45,219 nt of DNA, taken from assembly GCA_944385535.1 (NCBI GenBank), contig CALWXR010000018.1, positions 1-45,219 on the forward strand, read 5' to 3'. The position numbers and the translations under genes were made by a program. Numbering within the stretch: the first letter of the stretch is position 1; every line of letters begins with the position of its first letter. Of the stretch, positions 1 to 8,287 are shown piece after piece. The stretch is from an uncultured Oscillospiraceae bacterium. GTDB lineage: Bacteria; Bacillota; Clostridia; Oscillospirales; Oscillospiraceae. The notes under the pieces were generated by a model, which made no database searches, had not been told where the DNA came from, and saw only the letters and a program-made list of their open reading frames with translations.

Positions 1-74
1 TAACCCCCTATTATCATCTGAGGTTATTATAGCACAATATTCTGATTTATGAAAGATTTAGATTTAACAAAGCA

Positions 75-100
75 CTAATTCTCTTTTAAAAGAGAATTAG
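75..100. repeat. Perfect 26-bp AT-rich palindrome
   Basis: The two 13-base arms (CTAATTCTCTTTT and its complement) meet with no spacer. It lies just upstream of the padR promoter and is followed by a T-rich stretch. It could be the end of an upstream transcript or a dimeric-protein binding site; the sequence does not decide between them. Confidence 0.5.
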
Positions 101-123
101 TATGAAATCACTTTATTTTTATA

Positions 124-153
124 TTGACAATACTGTGTGATATACAGTATAAT
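124..153 (+). promoter_or_regulatory. padR promoter with overlapping operator-like inverted repeat
   Basis: TTGACA at 124-129 and TATAAT at 148-153, 18 bp apart, form a near-consensus sigma-A promoter. A perfect inverted repeat, ATACTGT (130-136) and ACAGTAT (144-150), fills the spacer and runs into the -10 box. PadR regulators commonly repress their own promoter through such sites, so autorepression is inferred. Confidence 0.75.
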
Positions 154-173
154 GACATCAGGAGGTGACGCGA

Positions 174-518
174 ATGGGAGAAGAAAAAGATTTATTATCC
201 ACTCTCCTTCTGGAACTTCGCAGAGGCACATTGACAATCAGCGTACTCAGTCAGATGAATCAGCCGAAATATGGCTATGCTTTGGTACAGAGCTTGGAAG
301 AAAAAGGCGTTGCCATTGATCCCAACACCCTCTATCCCCTGCTTCGTCGTTTGGAGAGTCAGGGGCTTTTGGAAAGCAAGTGGGAAACCGGCGGCGCAAA
401 GCCGAGAAAGTATTATCAGCGAACAGAGTATGGGACACGAATCTATGAGCAGATGAAAAAATATTGGCATACTTTATCTGCCGGAATGGAACGATTATTA
501 GGGGAGGAAGAAATATGA
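174..518 (+). CDS. PadR family transcriptional regulator
   Basis: This 114-residue protein has the PadR winged-helix domain: a helix-turn-helix preceded by YGYALVQSLEEKG and followed by the family motif PNTLYPLLRRLESQGLL, a wing (WETGGAKPRKYYQRTEYG) and a short C-terminal dimerisation helix. Start: ATG at 174 sits 8 nt after AGGAGG (160-165); a GTG at 165 in the same frame overlaps that RBS and is unlikely. The stop overlaps the next start (ATGA), so it is translationally coupled to the membrane protein at 515. PadR genes paired with HAAS/DUF1700-type membrane proteins are a common Firmicutes arrangement, usually linked to envelope stress or drug response. The effector is unknown. Confidence 0.9.
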   Translation: MGEEKDLLSTLLLELRRGTLTISVLSQMNQPKYGYALVQSLEEKGVAIDPNTLYPLLRRLESQGLLESKWETGGAKPRKYYQRTEYGTRIYEQMKKYWHTLSAGMERLLGEEEI

Positions 519-1612
519 CGCCCAATGAACAAGATTATATGAATCGCTATATTTATCAGGTGATCCGCCAGCTTCCCAAAGCACAGCGAGAGGAAGTTCG
601 TATGGAGCTGGAGGAACTGATCAGTGATATGTATGCTGATAAAGGTTCCATGGAAGAAGTGCTGACGGAACTGGGCGATCCCGCCGAATTTGCAAAGCAG
701 TATCAGAACGAGCAGAAATATTTGATTGGGCCTGAATATTTTGATGCGTATTTCTGGTTTGTAAAAGTGGTTTTAATATGTACTGCCGTACCAATTTTGG
801 TCATTTCTCTGATAGACGCCATAGGAGAAATGCCCGCGATTACTTCGCAGAACGCCGCCCCTGTTATCATCCGGGCGATTGTGGACGGCTTGATCTCCGG
901 AATTACCAGCGCTGTGCTGTCCTGTATTTCCGCTTTCGGCGCGGTAACCTTTACGTTTGCCGCAATGGAGCGGAAAAAGATTCAGATCGAAATGAAAAAG
1001 GCTGAAAAATGGTCCGTAGAAAGCCTGTCTGAAGAACGAAAAATGACGGCTCCCAAATGGACGCCAAAGACTTTGGAGCCGGTACCGGATAAAAAAGCAA
1101 TGATCAGCCGCAGCGACAGTATTGTAGGCATCGTGTTCATCGTTATTTTCAGCGTGCTGTTAATTTTCGCCCCTCATTTCTTTGCCGCGATCTTTACAGA
1201 AGGCGAAACCATAACAATCGTACCTATTTTCAATTTGGATGAATGGGGAATTGTTCTGCCTGTCTTTGTAACCAGCCTGCTGATTGGTCTTATAGATGAG
1301 ATTTTGCGTCTGATTGTCGGCGTTTATTGTAAGCTGGTGATGGTCAGCAATATTCTTTGTGGCGCAATTCAGATTGTGTTGAGCGCCGTTGTGCTGAAGG
1401 TTTTGCCTATTTGGAATCTGAATTTCATACCTGAGCTTGAACAGGCATTGGGCAATCATGTAGATTCAGGAGCAGAATTATGCACTTATTGGAACGCGGA
1501 TATGGTATCCAACGGACTGCTTGCGTTTATCGTTGTGATTACCCTGCTCGAGATCGGTGTGACGATTTACAAGACGCTCCGTTATGGTTCTTTTTCTGAA
1601 AATATAGGATAA
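515..1612 (+). CDS. HAAS/DUF1700-like signalling-domain membrane protein
   Basis: The product has 365 residues from ATG 515, which overlaps the padR stop; GGGGAGGAAG just upstream is the RBS. Residues 1-70 resemble the HAAS domain seen beside PadR regulators: YIYQVIRQLPKAQREEVRMEL then a D-rich turn and LGDPAEFAKQY. After this come about six hydrophobic segments (around 80-105, 115-155, 205-235, 240-275, 280-310 and 335-355), with a charged cytoplasmic loop near 160-200. This suggests an N-terminal cytoplasmic sensor or adaptor domain tied to a multi-pass membrane part. The function of such pairs is poorly known; the product is probably controlled by, or signals to, the upstream PadR. No enzyme motif is visible. 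Confidence 0.7.
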   Translation: MTPNEQDYMNRYIYQVIRQLPKAQREEVRMELEELISDMYADKGSMEEVLTELGDPAEFAKQYQNEQKYLIGPEYFDAYFWFVKVVLICTAVPILVISLIDAIGEMPAITSQNAAPVIIRAIVDGLISGITSAVLSCISAFGAVTFTFAAMERKKIQIEMKKAEKWSVESLSEERKMTAPKWTPKTLEPVPDKKAMISRSDSIVGIVFIVIFSVLLIFAPHFFAAIFTEGETITIVPIFNLDEWGIVLPVFVTSLLIGLIDEILRLIVGVYCKLVMVSNILCGAIQIVLSAVVLKVLPIWNLNFIPELEQALGNHVDSGAELCTYWNADMVSNGLLAFIVVITLLEIGVTIYKTLRYGSFSENIG

Positions 1613-1696
1613 AATTTGAAATACCATGCAACCGATTTTATTATTCTCCGTTTATAAGGGTGAAAGGCCCGAAGAGAATAGGAGGATCCCTTACAT

Positions 1697-2254
1697 ATGG
1701 AAGACCATCAGATTATCGATTTGTACTTTGCCCGGTCGGAACGGGCCATTCAGGAGACGGATACCAAGTACGGCGGCTATTGCTACAGCATCGCCTATAA
1801 TATTCTAACGAATCAAGAGGATGCGGAGGAAAGCGTCAGCGATACTTACCTTTCTGCCTGGAATGCCATGCCGCCCCGGCGGCCTTCCTTTCTGGCGGCG
1901 TTTTTGGGAAAGATCACCCGGAATATTTCCCTGGATCGCTGGCGGAAATACCGGGCCTTCAAACGAAGCGGTGGTCAGGTAGAGATTGCCCTGGAGGAAC
2001 TCAAGGACTGCGTCAGCGGCGAGGAAAGCGCCGAAGAAAAGGCCATTCGCCGGGAAATACTGGCCAGTCTGAACAATTTCTTGGAAACGCTCAATGACGT
2101 GGAGCGCAATGTCTTTCTGTGCCGGTACTGGTATCTGGATTCCATTGCGGAAATCGCGGAAAAATCCGGCTTCTCTGACAGCAAGGTAAAATCCATGCTC
2201 CATCGCATCCGCAAACGGCTCAATGCCCACCTGGAAAAGGAGGGGCTGCGATGA
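1697..2254 (+). CDS. ECF-type RNA polymerase sigma factor
   Basis: This 185-residue protein has the two-domain ECF layout. Region 2 lies at about 10-85 (YGGYCYSIAYNILTNQEDAEE...DTYLSAWN, FLGKITRNISLDRWRK), and region 4 at about 120-180 (ETLNDVERNVFLCRYWYLDSI, then an HTH with SGFSDSKVKSMLHRIRKRL). AGGAGG at 1679-1684 precedes ATG 1697. Its stop overlaps the start of the next gene (ATGA). Cotranscription with a single-pass membrane protein suggests a sigma/anti-sigma pair, but the signal and target promoters cannot be read here. Confidence 0.92.
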   Translation: MEDHQIIDLYFARSERAIQETDTKYGGYCYSIAYNILTNQEDAEESVSDTYLSAWNAMPPRRPSFLAAFLGKITRNISLDRWRKYRAFKRSGGQVEIALEELKDCVSGEESAEEKAIRREILASLNNFLETLNDVERNVFLCRYWYLDSIAEIAEKSGFSDSKVKSMLHRIRKRLNAHLEKEGLR

Positions 2255-3660
2255 CCTCTATGGAATTAATAGAGATCCTGAATTCCATTCGAGACAACTA
2301 TATTTTGGAAGCCAACGAGTTTGGGCAGAAGAAAGAACGGAAAAAACCAGGTTCTTCCGTCAGCCATCCGGCAGGCGAGCCTCTGTCCTTCCCTTCCAGG
2401 AAAGAGCCTCACCATTACCAAGCCGTAGAAATCGGGAAGCGAAAAAAGAAAAATTGGAAAAAATACTTCATTCTATCCGCAGCGGCCGGATTACTGCTGG
2501 CTGCCTTAGCCGGACGGGGCGTCTTTACCCAGTGGAGTGATTACTTTGCAGCGTTCCTGGTCAAAACAGAGGAACAGTACCAATATACCCAGCCGGTTGA
2601 TGAAACGAATCCATTCCAGCCGGAGACAGAACCAACGCAGCCTGAGACGGTTGATGCTTCCGAAGAAACTGAGGGAAATTCAATCTACGATGCATATTTT
2701 AACGCGTGGATGCCGGGTTCTGTCGGATCAGATGCCTACAGCCCCTACTACGAGCAAAAATTCCTGGACCTAAACGGAGACGGACTCGATGAAATGGTCA
2801 TCTGGGAGTCCACCACCGGCATTGTCTATGAAGTGGTGACCATGGAAGAGGGACAAACCCTAACATTATACACCGGTTCCATTTTCAAGCTGGACGAGCA
2901 CGAAGAAGAGATGTATCTGTGCCAGGACAACACTCTGGAGAAGTTCTATCCAAATCCCCTACAGGGGCAGCGGAAGCAGGAATATTACCGGATGGAAGAT
3001 CAAGATTTGGTCATGGTAGAATGTATTATGCAGGGCATGGATAACAAGTGGTATTGGAGCGAATCCGGCGGCGCGTCCAGTCTGGCCTGGACGGAAATCA
3101 GCGAATCGGAAGTAAAGACTGTACAGGAAAACCACGTCCGGGTGGAGGTCAAACAATTACTCCCCGTCTCCCAGGAAACAACAGCCATAATCAAGGCTGA
3201 GGCTGAGGAACGTCTGCAGTCAGCCTTGGAAAATCAATTTCCCCTGTGTTCGTTATCCGTGGGAGAAGAAATTCTACTGAAGGACTATTGCTCTATGGAA
3301 TCAGATCGCATGCAGGTTCCCGTGGAGGTTACCCGCTACGCCTGGATTGATTTAGATGAAGATGGCATTTTAGAAGGAGTCGTAGACTTCCGGTTCGGTG
3401 AAAACGAGCAGGTGATGTGCCTGGTTCTCAAATATGAAAATGGAACAATCTACGCCACAGAATTTTACTATCGGCAGATGTATCAGCTGAAATCCGACGG
3501 CACATTTGCTTATTCCGGCGAAGGCAGCAACAACGGCTGGGCCAGGCTGCGCTGGGAAAATATGTCTTGGGTAACAGAGCCGGTTTCTGACGAAGAAAAC
3601 TGTGAAAGTAAGCCAGACGCACCATGGCAGACCTACGAATCCCCAGAGATTAGCGAATAA
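2251..3660 (+). CDS. Single-pass membrane protein, putative anti-sigma/sensor partner of the ECF sigma factor
   Basis: The product has 469 residues; its start overlaps the sigma-factor stop. Residues 1-70 are hydrophilic and basic (SMELIEILNSIRDNYILEAN near the N-terminus, KRKKKNWKK before the membrane). One membrane helix follows at about 72-92. The rest is predicted extracytoplasmic, with a linker rich in T/E/P (QPETEPTQPE) and two D-rich loops, DLNGDGLDEMVIWE and DLDEDGILEGVVDF, resembling the calcium-binding loops of FG-GAP/EF-hand-like repeats. No zinc-binding anti-sigma motif (HxxxCxxC) is visible. By position and topology it is a candidate transmembrane anti-sigma factor or sensor; direct evidence is absent. 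A weak stem with GGGC then TTTTCTC follows at 3662-3688. Confidence 0.6.
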   Translation: MTSMELIEILNSIRDNYILEANEFGQKKERKKPGSSVSHPAGEPLSFPSRKEPHHYQAVEIGKRKKKNWKKYFILSAAAGLLLAALAGRGVFTQWSDYFAAFLVKTEEQYQYTQPVDETNPFQPETEPTQPETVDASEETEGNSIYDAYFNAWMPGSVGSDAYSPYYEQKFLDLNGDGLDEMVIWESTTGIVYEVVTMEEGQTLTLYTGSIFKLDEHEEEMYLCQDNTLEKFYPNPLQGQRKQEYYRMEDQDLVMVECIMQGMDNKWYWSESGGASSLAWTEISESEVKTVQENHVRVEVKQLLPVSQETTAIIKAEAEERLQSALENQFPLCSLSVGEEILLKDYCSMESDRMQVPVEVTRYAWIDLDEDGILEGVVDFRFGENEQVMCLVLKYENGTIYATEFYYRQMYQLKSDGTFAYSGEGSNNGWARLRWENMSWVTEPVSDEENCESKPDAPWQTYESPEISE

Positions 3661-3724
3661 ACGCCCTATCATAAACGGGCTTTTCTCAGAAAACGTAAAC
3701 GCTCAACTACAAGTACCTTGACAA

Positions 3725-3755
3725 GGATAAAACACGGGGCTCCGGATGGAGCCCC
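3725..3755 (-). terminator. Terminator-like hairpin after the IS66 transposase
   Basis: GGGGCTCC (3736-3743), loop GGAT, and GGAGCCCC (3748-3755) form a perfect 8-bp stem. On the minus strand it directly follows the transposase stop and is followed by GTGTTTTATCC, consistent with a rho-independent terminator or a remnant of the element end. Confidence 0.5.
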
Positions 3756-3766
3756 GACTATCGTAT

Positions 3767-4927
3767 TCAGATCTTTTTCCGGCATCCCTCCGGGAGATTT
3801 TCCGACCAGGGAAGCAGGTCTTCCAGAAAGTCCAGGCTGGTGTCATCCATATGCTTCGGGATCTCCGTCAGCAGATGCTTCAGATATTCGTAGATCTTCA
3901 GATTGTTCGCCTTGGCCGTTTCCACCAGGCTGTAGATAACAGCGCTGGCCTGTGCGCCGTGGATGGTGTCAATGATGTGCCAGTTGGCCCGCCCAATGGT
4001 AAAGGGACGGATCGCACGCTCTGCTGCCGAATTGTCAATGGGAACGTCTCCATCCTCCAGGAACACTTTTAGATAGTTCTCCTGGTTCAGACTGTATTTG
4101 AGCCCGTCTTTGGCCTTTTCACTCAGAATCGTTGCCGGATCCTGCTCATGAACCCATGCAAAGTAAGCCTCCACAAGAGGAGTTACCTCTTTCTGGCGGC
4201 GGGTTTTCCGTTCTTCCGCGCTGACATTCTTCAGCGCTTCCTCGGCGTTGTATATTGCGGCGATCTGTACCAGTGCTTTATGGGCAATGGTCTCACCGGC
4301 CAGCTCCTTGGCATCGCCCTTCAATGCCTTCAGCGCGTCAGCGTAATCTCTCCGGGCATGGGCCCAGCAGAACGCGCAGCGGATATTCTCGTCGTTCTTA
4401 TCCAGAGACTTGTACCCACTGAACGCATCCGACACCAGTGTACCGGTGAAGCCATCCAGAAATTTCTGGATATTGCTCTTGCTTCGGGTCTTTCCGTACT
4501 GGTACAGAATAATCGGCCTTTCTTTGGAAAGTTCAGAAGTCCTGTAGACAAACATATAGGACTTGTTTACGCCTTCCCGGCCATCCTTTGTCACCTGGCA
4601 GGTAGTTTCATCCGCCTGAATGATTTTTTGGGCGCACAGATGCTTCCGAAGTCTGTCGTACACCAGGCCCAGATACCGTTCCGAGCAGCGGATGACCCAG
4701 TTGGCCATGGTTGCCCGGCTCAGAATCAGGTCACTTTGCTCGAAATCCTGGGCAATCCGGTACAGAGGGATGGCATTGGTATACTTGGCGTTCATAATGG
4801 CTGCTACCAGAGAGGGAGTAGCCATGCTGTTGCGCAGCAAATCCACCGGACGGTCAGCACGGACAATCCGGTCATCGTTCTTCTTAGCGGCGTATACAGC
4901 AACATGATGCTCTACCACTTCTTTCAC
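3767..4927 (-). pseudogene. IS66 family transposase, N-terminally truncated
   Basis: About 386 residues remain of a family usually near 500-530. The catalytic part is intact: D106 in QADETTC, D167 in VSDAFSGY and E303 in DNSAAERAIRPF form the DDE triad; IRCAFCWAHARRDY and the C-terminal IS66 region also match. The N-terminal leucine-zipper/zinc-finger part is missing: the frame continues upstream of the GTG at 4927 only as TLNHRHLAYQPAV before a TAA. The accessory tnpA/tnpB genes are absent, so this is a fragment of an insertion element. Sequence upstream is an array of hairpins rather than IS66 sequence, which suggests a deletion or insertion removed the 5' half. Confidence 0.85.
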
Positions 4928-4971
4928 AGCGGGCTGGTATGCGAGGTGCCGGTGGTTGAGCGTTTACGGCG

Positions 4972-5204
4972 GCGGTGCGCAGCACCGCAAAAATAAGTCC
5001 GGTGGACACTTTTTTAGCCCGTGGGAGAGTCCCCTGGGACAATGACGCCCGCCGTCAGGCGGGATGGCATTGTCCCAGCTTCACGACCCTGAATTTTGGT
5101 CCGGTGCCAAAGGTGGCATCTATAGTGTTGGGATGTTCCAGAAAAAGCCAGCCTTCGGGCTGGCTTTTTCGACAGTCTGCGGCAAGCCCGCAAGCGGGCT
5201 TGCC
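4972..5204. repeat. Hairpin array 1 (four hairpins plus shared 22-nt motif)
   Basis: Four hairpins of unrelated sequence follow each other: GCGGTGC/GCACCGC at 4972-4988; TGGGACAATG/CATTGTCCCA with an inner GCCCGCC/GGCGGG stem at 5035-5077; AAAAAGCCAGCC/GGCTGGCTTTTT with TTCG loop at 5142-5169; GGCAAGCCCGC/GCGGGCTTGCC at 5181-5204. The motif CTATAGTGTTGGGAT lies at 5119-5140, just before the third, and recurs in arrays 2 and 3. The 5142-5169 hairpin has A and T tracts on both sides and can act as a bidirectional terminator, including for fic, which reads leftward into it. Confidence 0.7.
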
Positions 5205-5211
5205 GATTTCA

Positions 5212-6264
5212 TTAGAGCGTTCCCTTGATATACCGGGTATTCCGTCCCTGACCGATTCGCTTGATGCTTCCGCTTTTTACCATTGCCCCCAGCACAGCCT
5301 CCACGGTGGTGGGGCTCACATCCGGTAAGAGCTGACAAATGTCGGTTTTAGAGATAGGGGTAAGACTGTTCAGTACCGTGGCCTCCACACGGGCTTTCTT
5401 GGTAATCCTCTTTCCGTGAACAATGGCAAAGCGCTTGTCCAGCTCTTTATAACACATATACAGCGTGGAAAGGAAATTTTCTATAAAGGGGAAGTAGCTG
5501 TTTTCATTGTCCGTCCAGCCATGGGAAGATTGCTCCAGGGCGTCATAGTAATAGGCTTTATAGTTGTTGATCTGTTCCTCAAAAGAAACGTACTTTCCGG
5601 CGTCATAGCCGTTCTTATAGAGCAGAAGCAAGGAAAGCAGCCGTGACATTCGTCCGTTTCCGTCCCGGAAGGGATGGATACAGAGAAAATCCAGAATCAC
5701 ACAGGGAATCAGCAGAAGCTGATTGATATTGGCGTCGCTTCTGGCCGCCATATACGCCAGCTCCAACTGCTCCATGGCCTGGGGCGTTTCCGCTGCCGAG
5801 GTGGGCCGGAAGCGCACCCGCCGCTGCCCCTGGGCGTCTACTTCCAGAATCACATTGTCTTCGGTCGTATACTGTCCGCCGTATTCATATCCAGCAATGG
5901 ACATCATCATCTCATGGAGCCTGAGAATGTGGCTTTGCCGGAAATCCAGATATTCATAATTCAGATGGATCGCGTTCAGCGCGTCCCTGTACCCGGCAAT
6001 CTCCGCCTCGTTGTGGTTTAAGGGGGCGCTGTTTTGGTTTACGATCGCGATGATTCGCTCGTCGCTGGTTACGATGCCTTCCAAGGCGTTGGAGCTTTTA
6101 ACCGACTGCACTTTCGCAATGGATTCCAGTTCGGTAAAAACCTGTGCGTATTCCTCCTTCCGAACCCCTGCCATTGTTTTTAACGAGGCAATGCCGGAAG
6201 TCAGATTGATGAATCTCGCCGGTAGTAAGCCGTTGTTCAAAAAGGAATAATCAAATACTCTCAT
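5212..6264 (-). CDS. Fic family protein (putative AMP-transferase) with autoinhibitory motif and C-terminal winged helix
   Basis: This 350-residue protein carries the Fic core motif HPFRDGNGR (HxFx(D/E)GNGR), whose His is the catalytic base for transferring AMP or another phosphate-containing group onto target hydroxyls. Upstream, SNALEG matches the [S/T]xxxE[G/N] inhibitory helix of class II Fic proteins, so the enzyme is probably autoinhibited. The C-terminal ~70 residues (TPISKTDICQLLPDVSPTTVEAVLGAMVKSGSIKRIGQGRNTRYI, split around the recognition helix) look like a winged helix, suggesting DNA binding and possible autoregulation. Start ATG 6264 was chosen because GGAGG lies 7 nt upstream; an in-frame start at 6303 lacks an RBS. 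Its target protein is unknown. No separate antitoxin gene is adjacent. Confidence 0.9.
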   Translation of the reverse strand: MRVFDYSFLNNGLLPARFINLTSGIASLKTMAGVRKEEYAQVFTELESIAKVQSVKSSNALEGIVTSDERIIAIVNQNSAPLNHNEAEIAGYRDALNAIHLNYEYLDFRQSHILRLHEMMMSIAGYEYGGQYTTEDNVILEVDAQGQRRVRFRPTSAAETPQAMEQLELAYMAARSDANINQLLLIPCVILDFLCIHPFRDGNGRMSRLLSLLLLYKNGYDAGKYVSFEEQINNYKAYYYDALEQSSHGWTDNENSYFPFIENFLSTLYMCYKELDKRFAIVHGKRITKKARVEATVLNSLTPISKTDICQLLPDVSPTTVEAVLGAMVKSGSIKRIGQGRNTRYIKGTL

Positions 6265-6281
6265 TGCACATCCTCCATTCT

Positions 6282-6369
6282 TATCTGCATATAATACTAC
6301 CATTTTACATGCAGATAATCAACCCGCTCGGCGGACTTTCTGCATATCTTTTTGAAATATATATGCAGA
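6282..6369 (-). promoter_or_regulatory. fic promoter with four ATCTGCAT-type operator half-sites
   Basis: Four copies of one octamer, as two inverted pairs: TATCTGCAT (6282-6290) with ATGCAGATA (6309-6317), and TCTGCATAT (6339-6347) with ATATGCAGA (6361-6369). On the minus strand a possible promoter TTGATT-17-TAGTAT spans about 6322-6294, so the inner pair brackets the -10 region. This placement suggests repression, perhaps by the winged-helix domain of the Fic protein itself. Confidence 0.6.
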
Positions 6370-6516
6370 TTTTTCTGCGCTGTTCATAAGACGAATTTGT
6401 TTTGAAAGCGCCGGTATTCTTCAGATAAGAAAAACCACCCGGTTCCCCCGGTGGAATCCTCCGTCCGATCTGCCTGAAAAAGGGGAAGCTTGCCGGAATC
6501 TCCCGGAAAAAATCCC

Positions 6517-6545
6517 TTGACTTCCTATGTGGAAACGTTCATAAT
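6517..6545 (+). promoter_or_regulatory. Sigma-A-like promoter of the repeat-protein gene
   Basis: TTGACT (6517-6522), 17 bp, CATAAT (6540-6545). The start codon at 6590 follows after a short leader with CTAAGGAG as RBS. Confidence 0.6.
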
Positions 6546-6589
6546 ATAGCCATAACTGGAAAGATCCCCTTTCCTAAGGAGAATATGGT

Positions 6590-8209
6590 ATGGATCATAA
6601 CGTTACGAAAAAGAAAATTCCCTGGCCGCCCATTGTAATGGTGGTTCTGGCGGTGATCGTGGTGGTGAATGCCTGGTATCTGCTGACCCACGTGTTTGTG
6701 GGAGGCAACGTGTACCGCAGGAACGCCCAGGTGCTGGATGTTCGGGACACCGGCATTTCCGTGGAGGAGTATGAGGACCTTCGGGAGGATTCGCCGGACA
6801 GCCAGATCCTGTGGGATATCCCCTTCCAGGGGGCCTACTATGCCCAGGATACCGCCCATGTGACCGTCACCACCCTTTCCATGGAGGACCTGGATGTTTT
6901 GGACTACTTTACCCAGCTGGAAATGGTGGACGCTTCCGGCTGTACCGATTATGAGGCGCTGATGGCCCTGGCCCAGAGGCGGCCGGAGGTGCAGCTGATT
7001 TATCAGGTGACCCTGGACGGTACGGCCTATCCCCAGGACGCCAAAGAGGTGACCCTTTCCACCGCCGCCCAGACAGATGTGGAGCTGCTGAATTATCTGC
7101 CCCAGCTGGAGGAGGTGACCTTCACCGCCTGCGGCGACCGGGAGCAGATGCTGCTGGTGCAGCAGTTTTGCCGGGAGCGGGGGATCTCCGTTTCCGTCCG
7201 GATCGACGGAAAGGACTATCCCGACGATGCTACGAGCCTGACATTGGATCAGGTCAGCCAGGAAGGCATTGCCATGGTGGCCTTCTTCCCGGAACTGACC
7301 ATGCTGCATCTGACCGAGCCCCAGGCCTCGTCGGAGTCGGTGCTGGCATTGCGGGAAACCTATCCCCAGGCAAGCGTCACCTGGGAAAAATCCGTGGCGG
7401 GCCTGCCCTTTGCCGATGATACCACCACCTTTGACCTTTCCTCGGTGTGGGTGGCGCCCAAGACCTACGAGGCATGGCAGAAAAAGGATCCGGAGCCGGG
7501 AGTGGTTCCCGATCTGGAGCAGGTGGAGACGGAGATGGGATACTTCCCGGAGGCGGAAGAACTGTTCTTCGGCCTGTGCTACGGAGATAATGATGCTCTG
7601 GCCGCCCTCCGGGAGGAGAAGCGGGAGGAGTACAAGGTGGTCTGGACGGTGCAGTTGGGCGAAAAGCTCACTGCCCGAACCGACGACAAATCCTTTATGC
7701 CTGTGCGGGAGGGGGTCTACTACTTCCTGGACAGCGAATCCTACAATCTGCGCTACTGCGAGGAGATGGAGTGCATCGACGTGGGCCATATGGCCATCCA
7801 TAACATTGATTTTGTGGAGTTCATGCCCAAGCTGAAGTATTTGATTCTGGCCCACACCCAGGTGCAGTATATCGAGCCCATCAAAAACTGCAAGGAGCTG
7901 ATTTTCCTGGAGCTGGACTACGGCATCTGCCGGGACTTTACCCCCCTGCTGGAATGCACGGCCCTGGAGGATCTGAACATCGGCAATTCCTTCGCGGACC
8001 TAGAGCCCATCAAGCAGATGACCTGGCTGAAGAATCTGTGGATGAACGGCCGTGCCAGCCGGGCCCAGGAGATGATGGAAGCCCTGCCCAATACCTACAT
8101 CTACTATTCCGGTACGGCCACCGTTGCCGGCGGCTGGCGGAATCTGCCCAACTACTACGCCATGCGGGACGCCTTGGGCATGCCCTATGATACCGCCCAG
8201 TGGGGCTAA
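6590..8209 (+). CDS. Membrane-anchored extracellular protein with leucine-rich-type repeats
   Basis: The product has 539 residues. A single N-terminal membrane helix (about 12-32, after KKKIPWPP) acts as signal anchor, leaving the rest outside. The body has about four imperfect ~60-65-residue units. Each has a hydrophobic LxxLxYLPQLExVxFxxC-like strand, a short acidic stretch, an ALxxxxPxVxVxYxV strand and a GxxYPxDAxxxxLS end. Residues ~390-490 look like standard leucine-rich repeats (MPKLKYLILAHTQVQYIEPI, CTALEDLNIGNSFADLEPI). No LPXTG-like sorting signal is visible, so it is unlikely to be a substrate of the sortase encoded next. LRRs usually bind proteins or glycans, but the partner is unknown. 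Confidence 0.7.
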   Translation: MDHNVTKKKIPWPPIVMVVLAVIVVVNAWYLLTHVFVGGNVYRRNAQVLDVRDTGISVEEYEDLREDSPDSQILWDIPFQGAYYAQDTAHVTVTTLSMEDLDVLDYFTQLEMVDASGCTDYEALMALAQRRPEVQLIYQVTLDGTAYPQDAKEVTLSTAAQTDVELLNYLPQLEEVTFTACGDREQMLLVQQFCRERGISVSVRIDGKDYPDDATSLTLDQVSQEGIAMVAFFPELTMLHLTEPQASSESVLALRETYPQASVTWEKSVAGLPFADDTTTFDLSSVWVAPKTYEAWQKKDPEPGVVPDLEQVETEMGYFPEAEELFFGLCYGDNDALAALREEKREEYKVVWTVQLGEKLTARTDDKSFMPVREGVYYFLDSESYNLRYCEEMECIDVGHMAIHNIDFVEFMPKLKYLILAHTQVQYIEPIKNCKELIFLELDYGICRDFTPLLECTALEDLNIGNSFADLEPIKQMTWLKNLWMNGRASRAQEMMEALPNTYIYYSGTATVAGGWRNLPNYYAMRDALGMPYDTAQWG

Positions 8210-8237
8210 CTTAGGATTTTCTTAAGGCGGCCACGGC

Positions 8238-8266
8238 TTGACAGTGGAGCGGCACGGGACTATAAT
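8238..8266 (+). promoter_or_regulatory. Consensus sigma-A promoter of srtB
   Basis: TTGACA (8238-8243), 17 bp, TATAAT (8261-8266). This is a perfect consensus, with the ATG only 22 bp after the -10 box and an AAGGAGGA RBS between. Confidence 0.9.
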
Positions 8267-8287
8267 GGCAGGAAGGAGGAATTTGCC

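Noticed and set aside
4148-4996. 282-residue plus-strand frame inside the IS66 gene
   Set aside because: It is the antisense shadow of the transposase, with no RBS or family resemblance.
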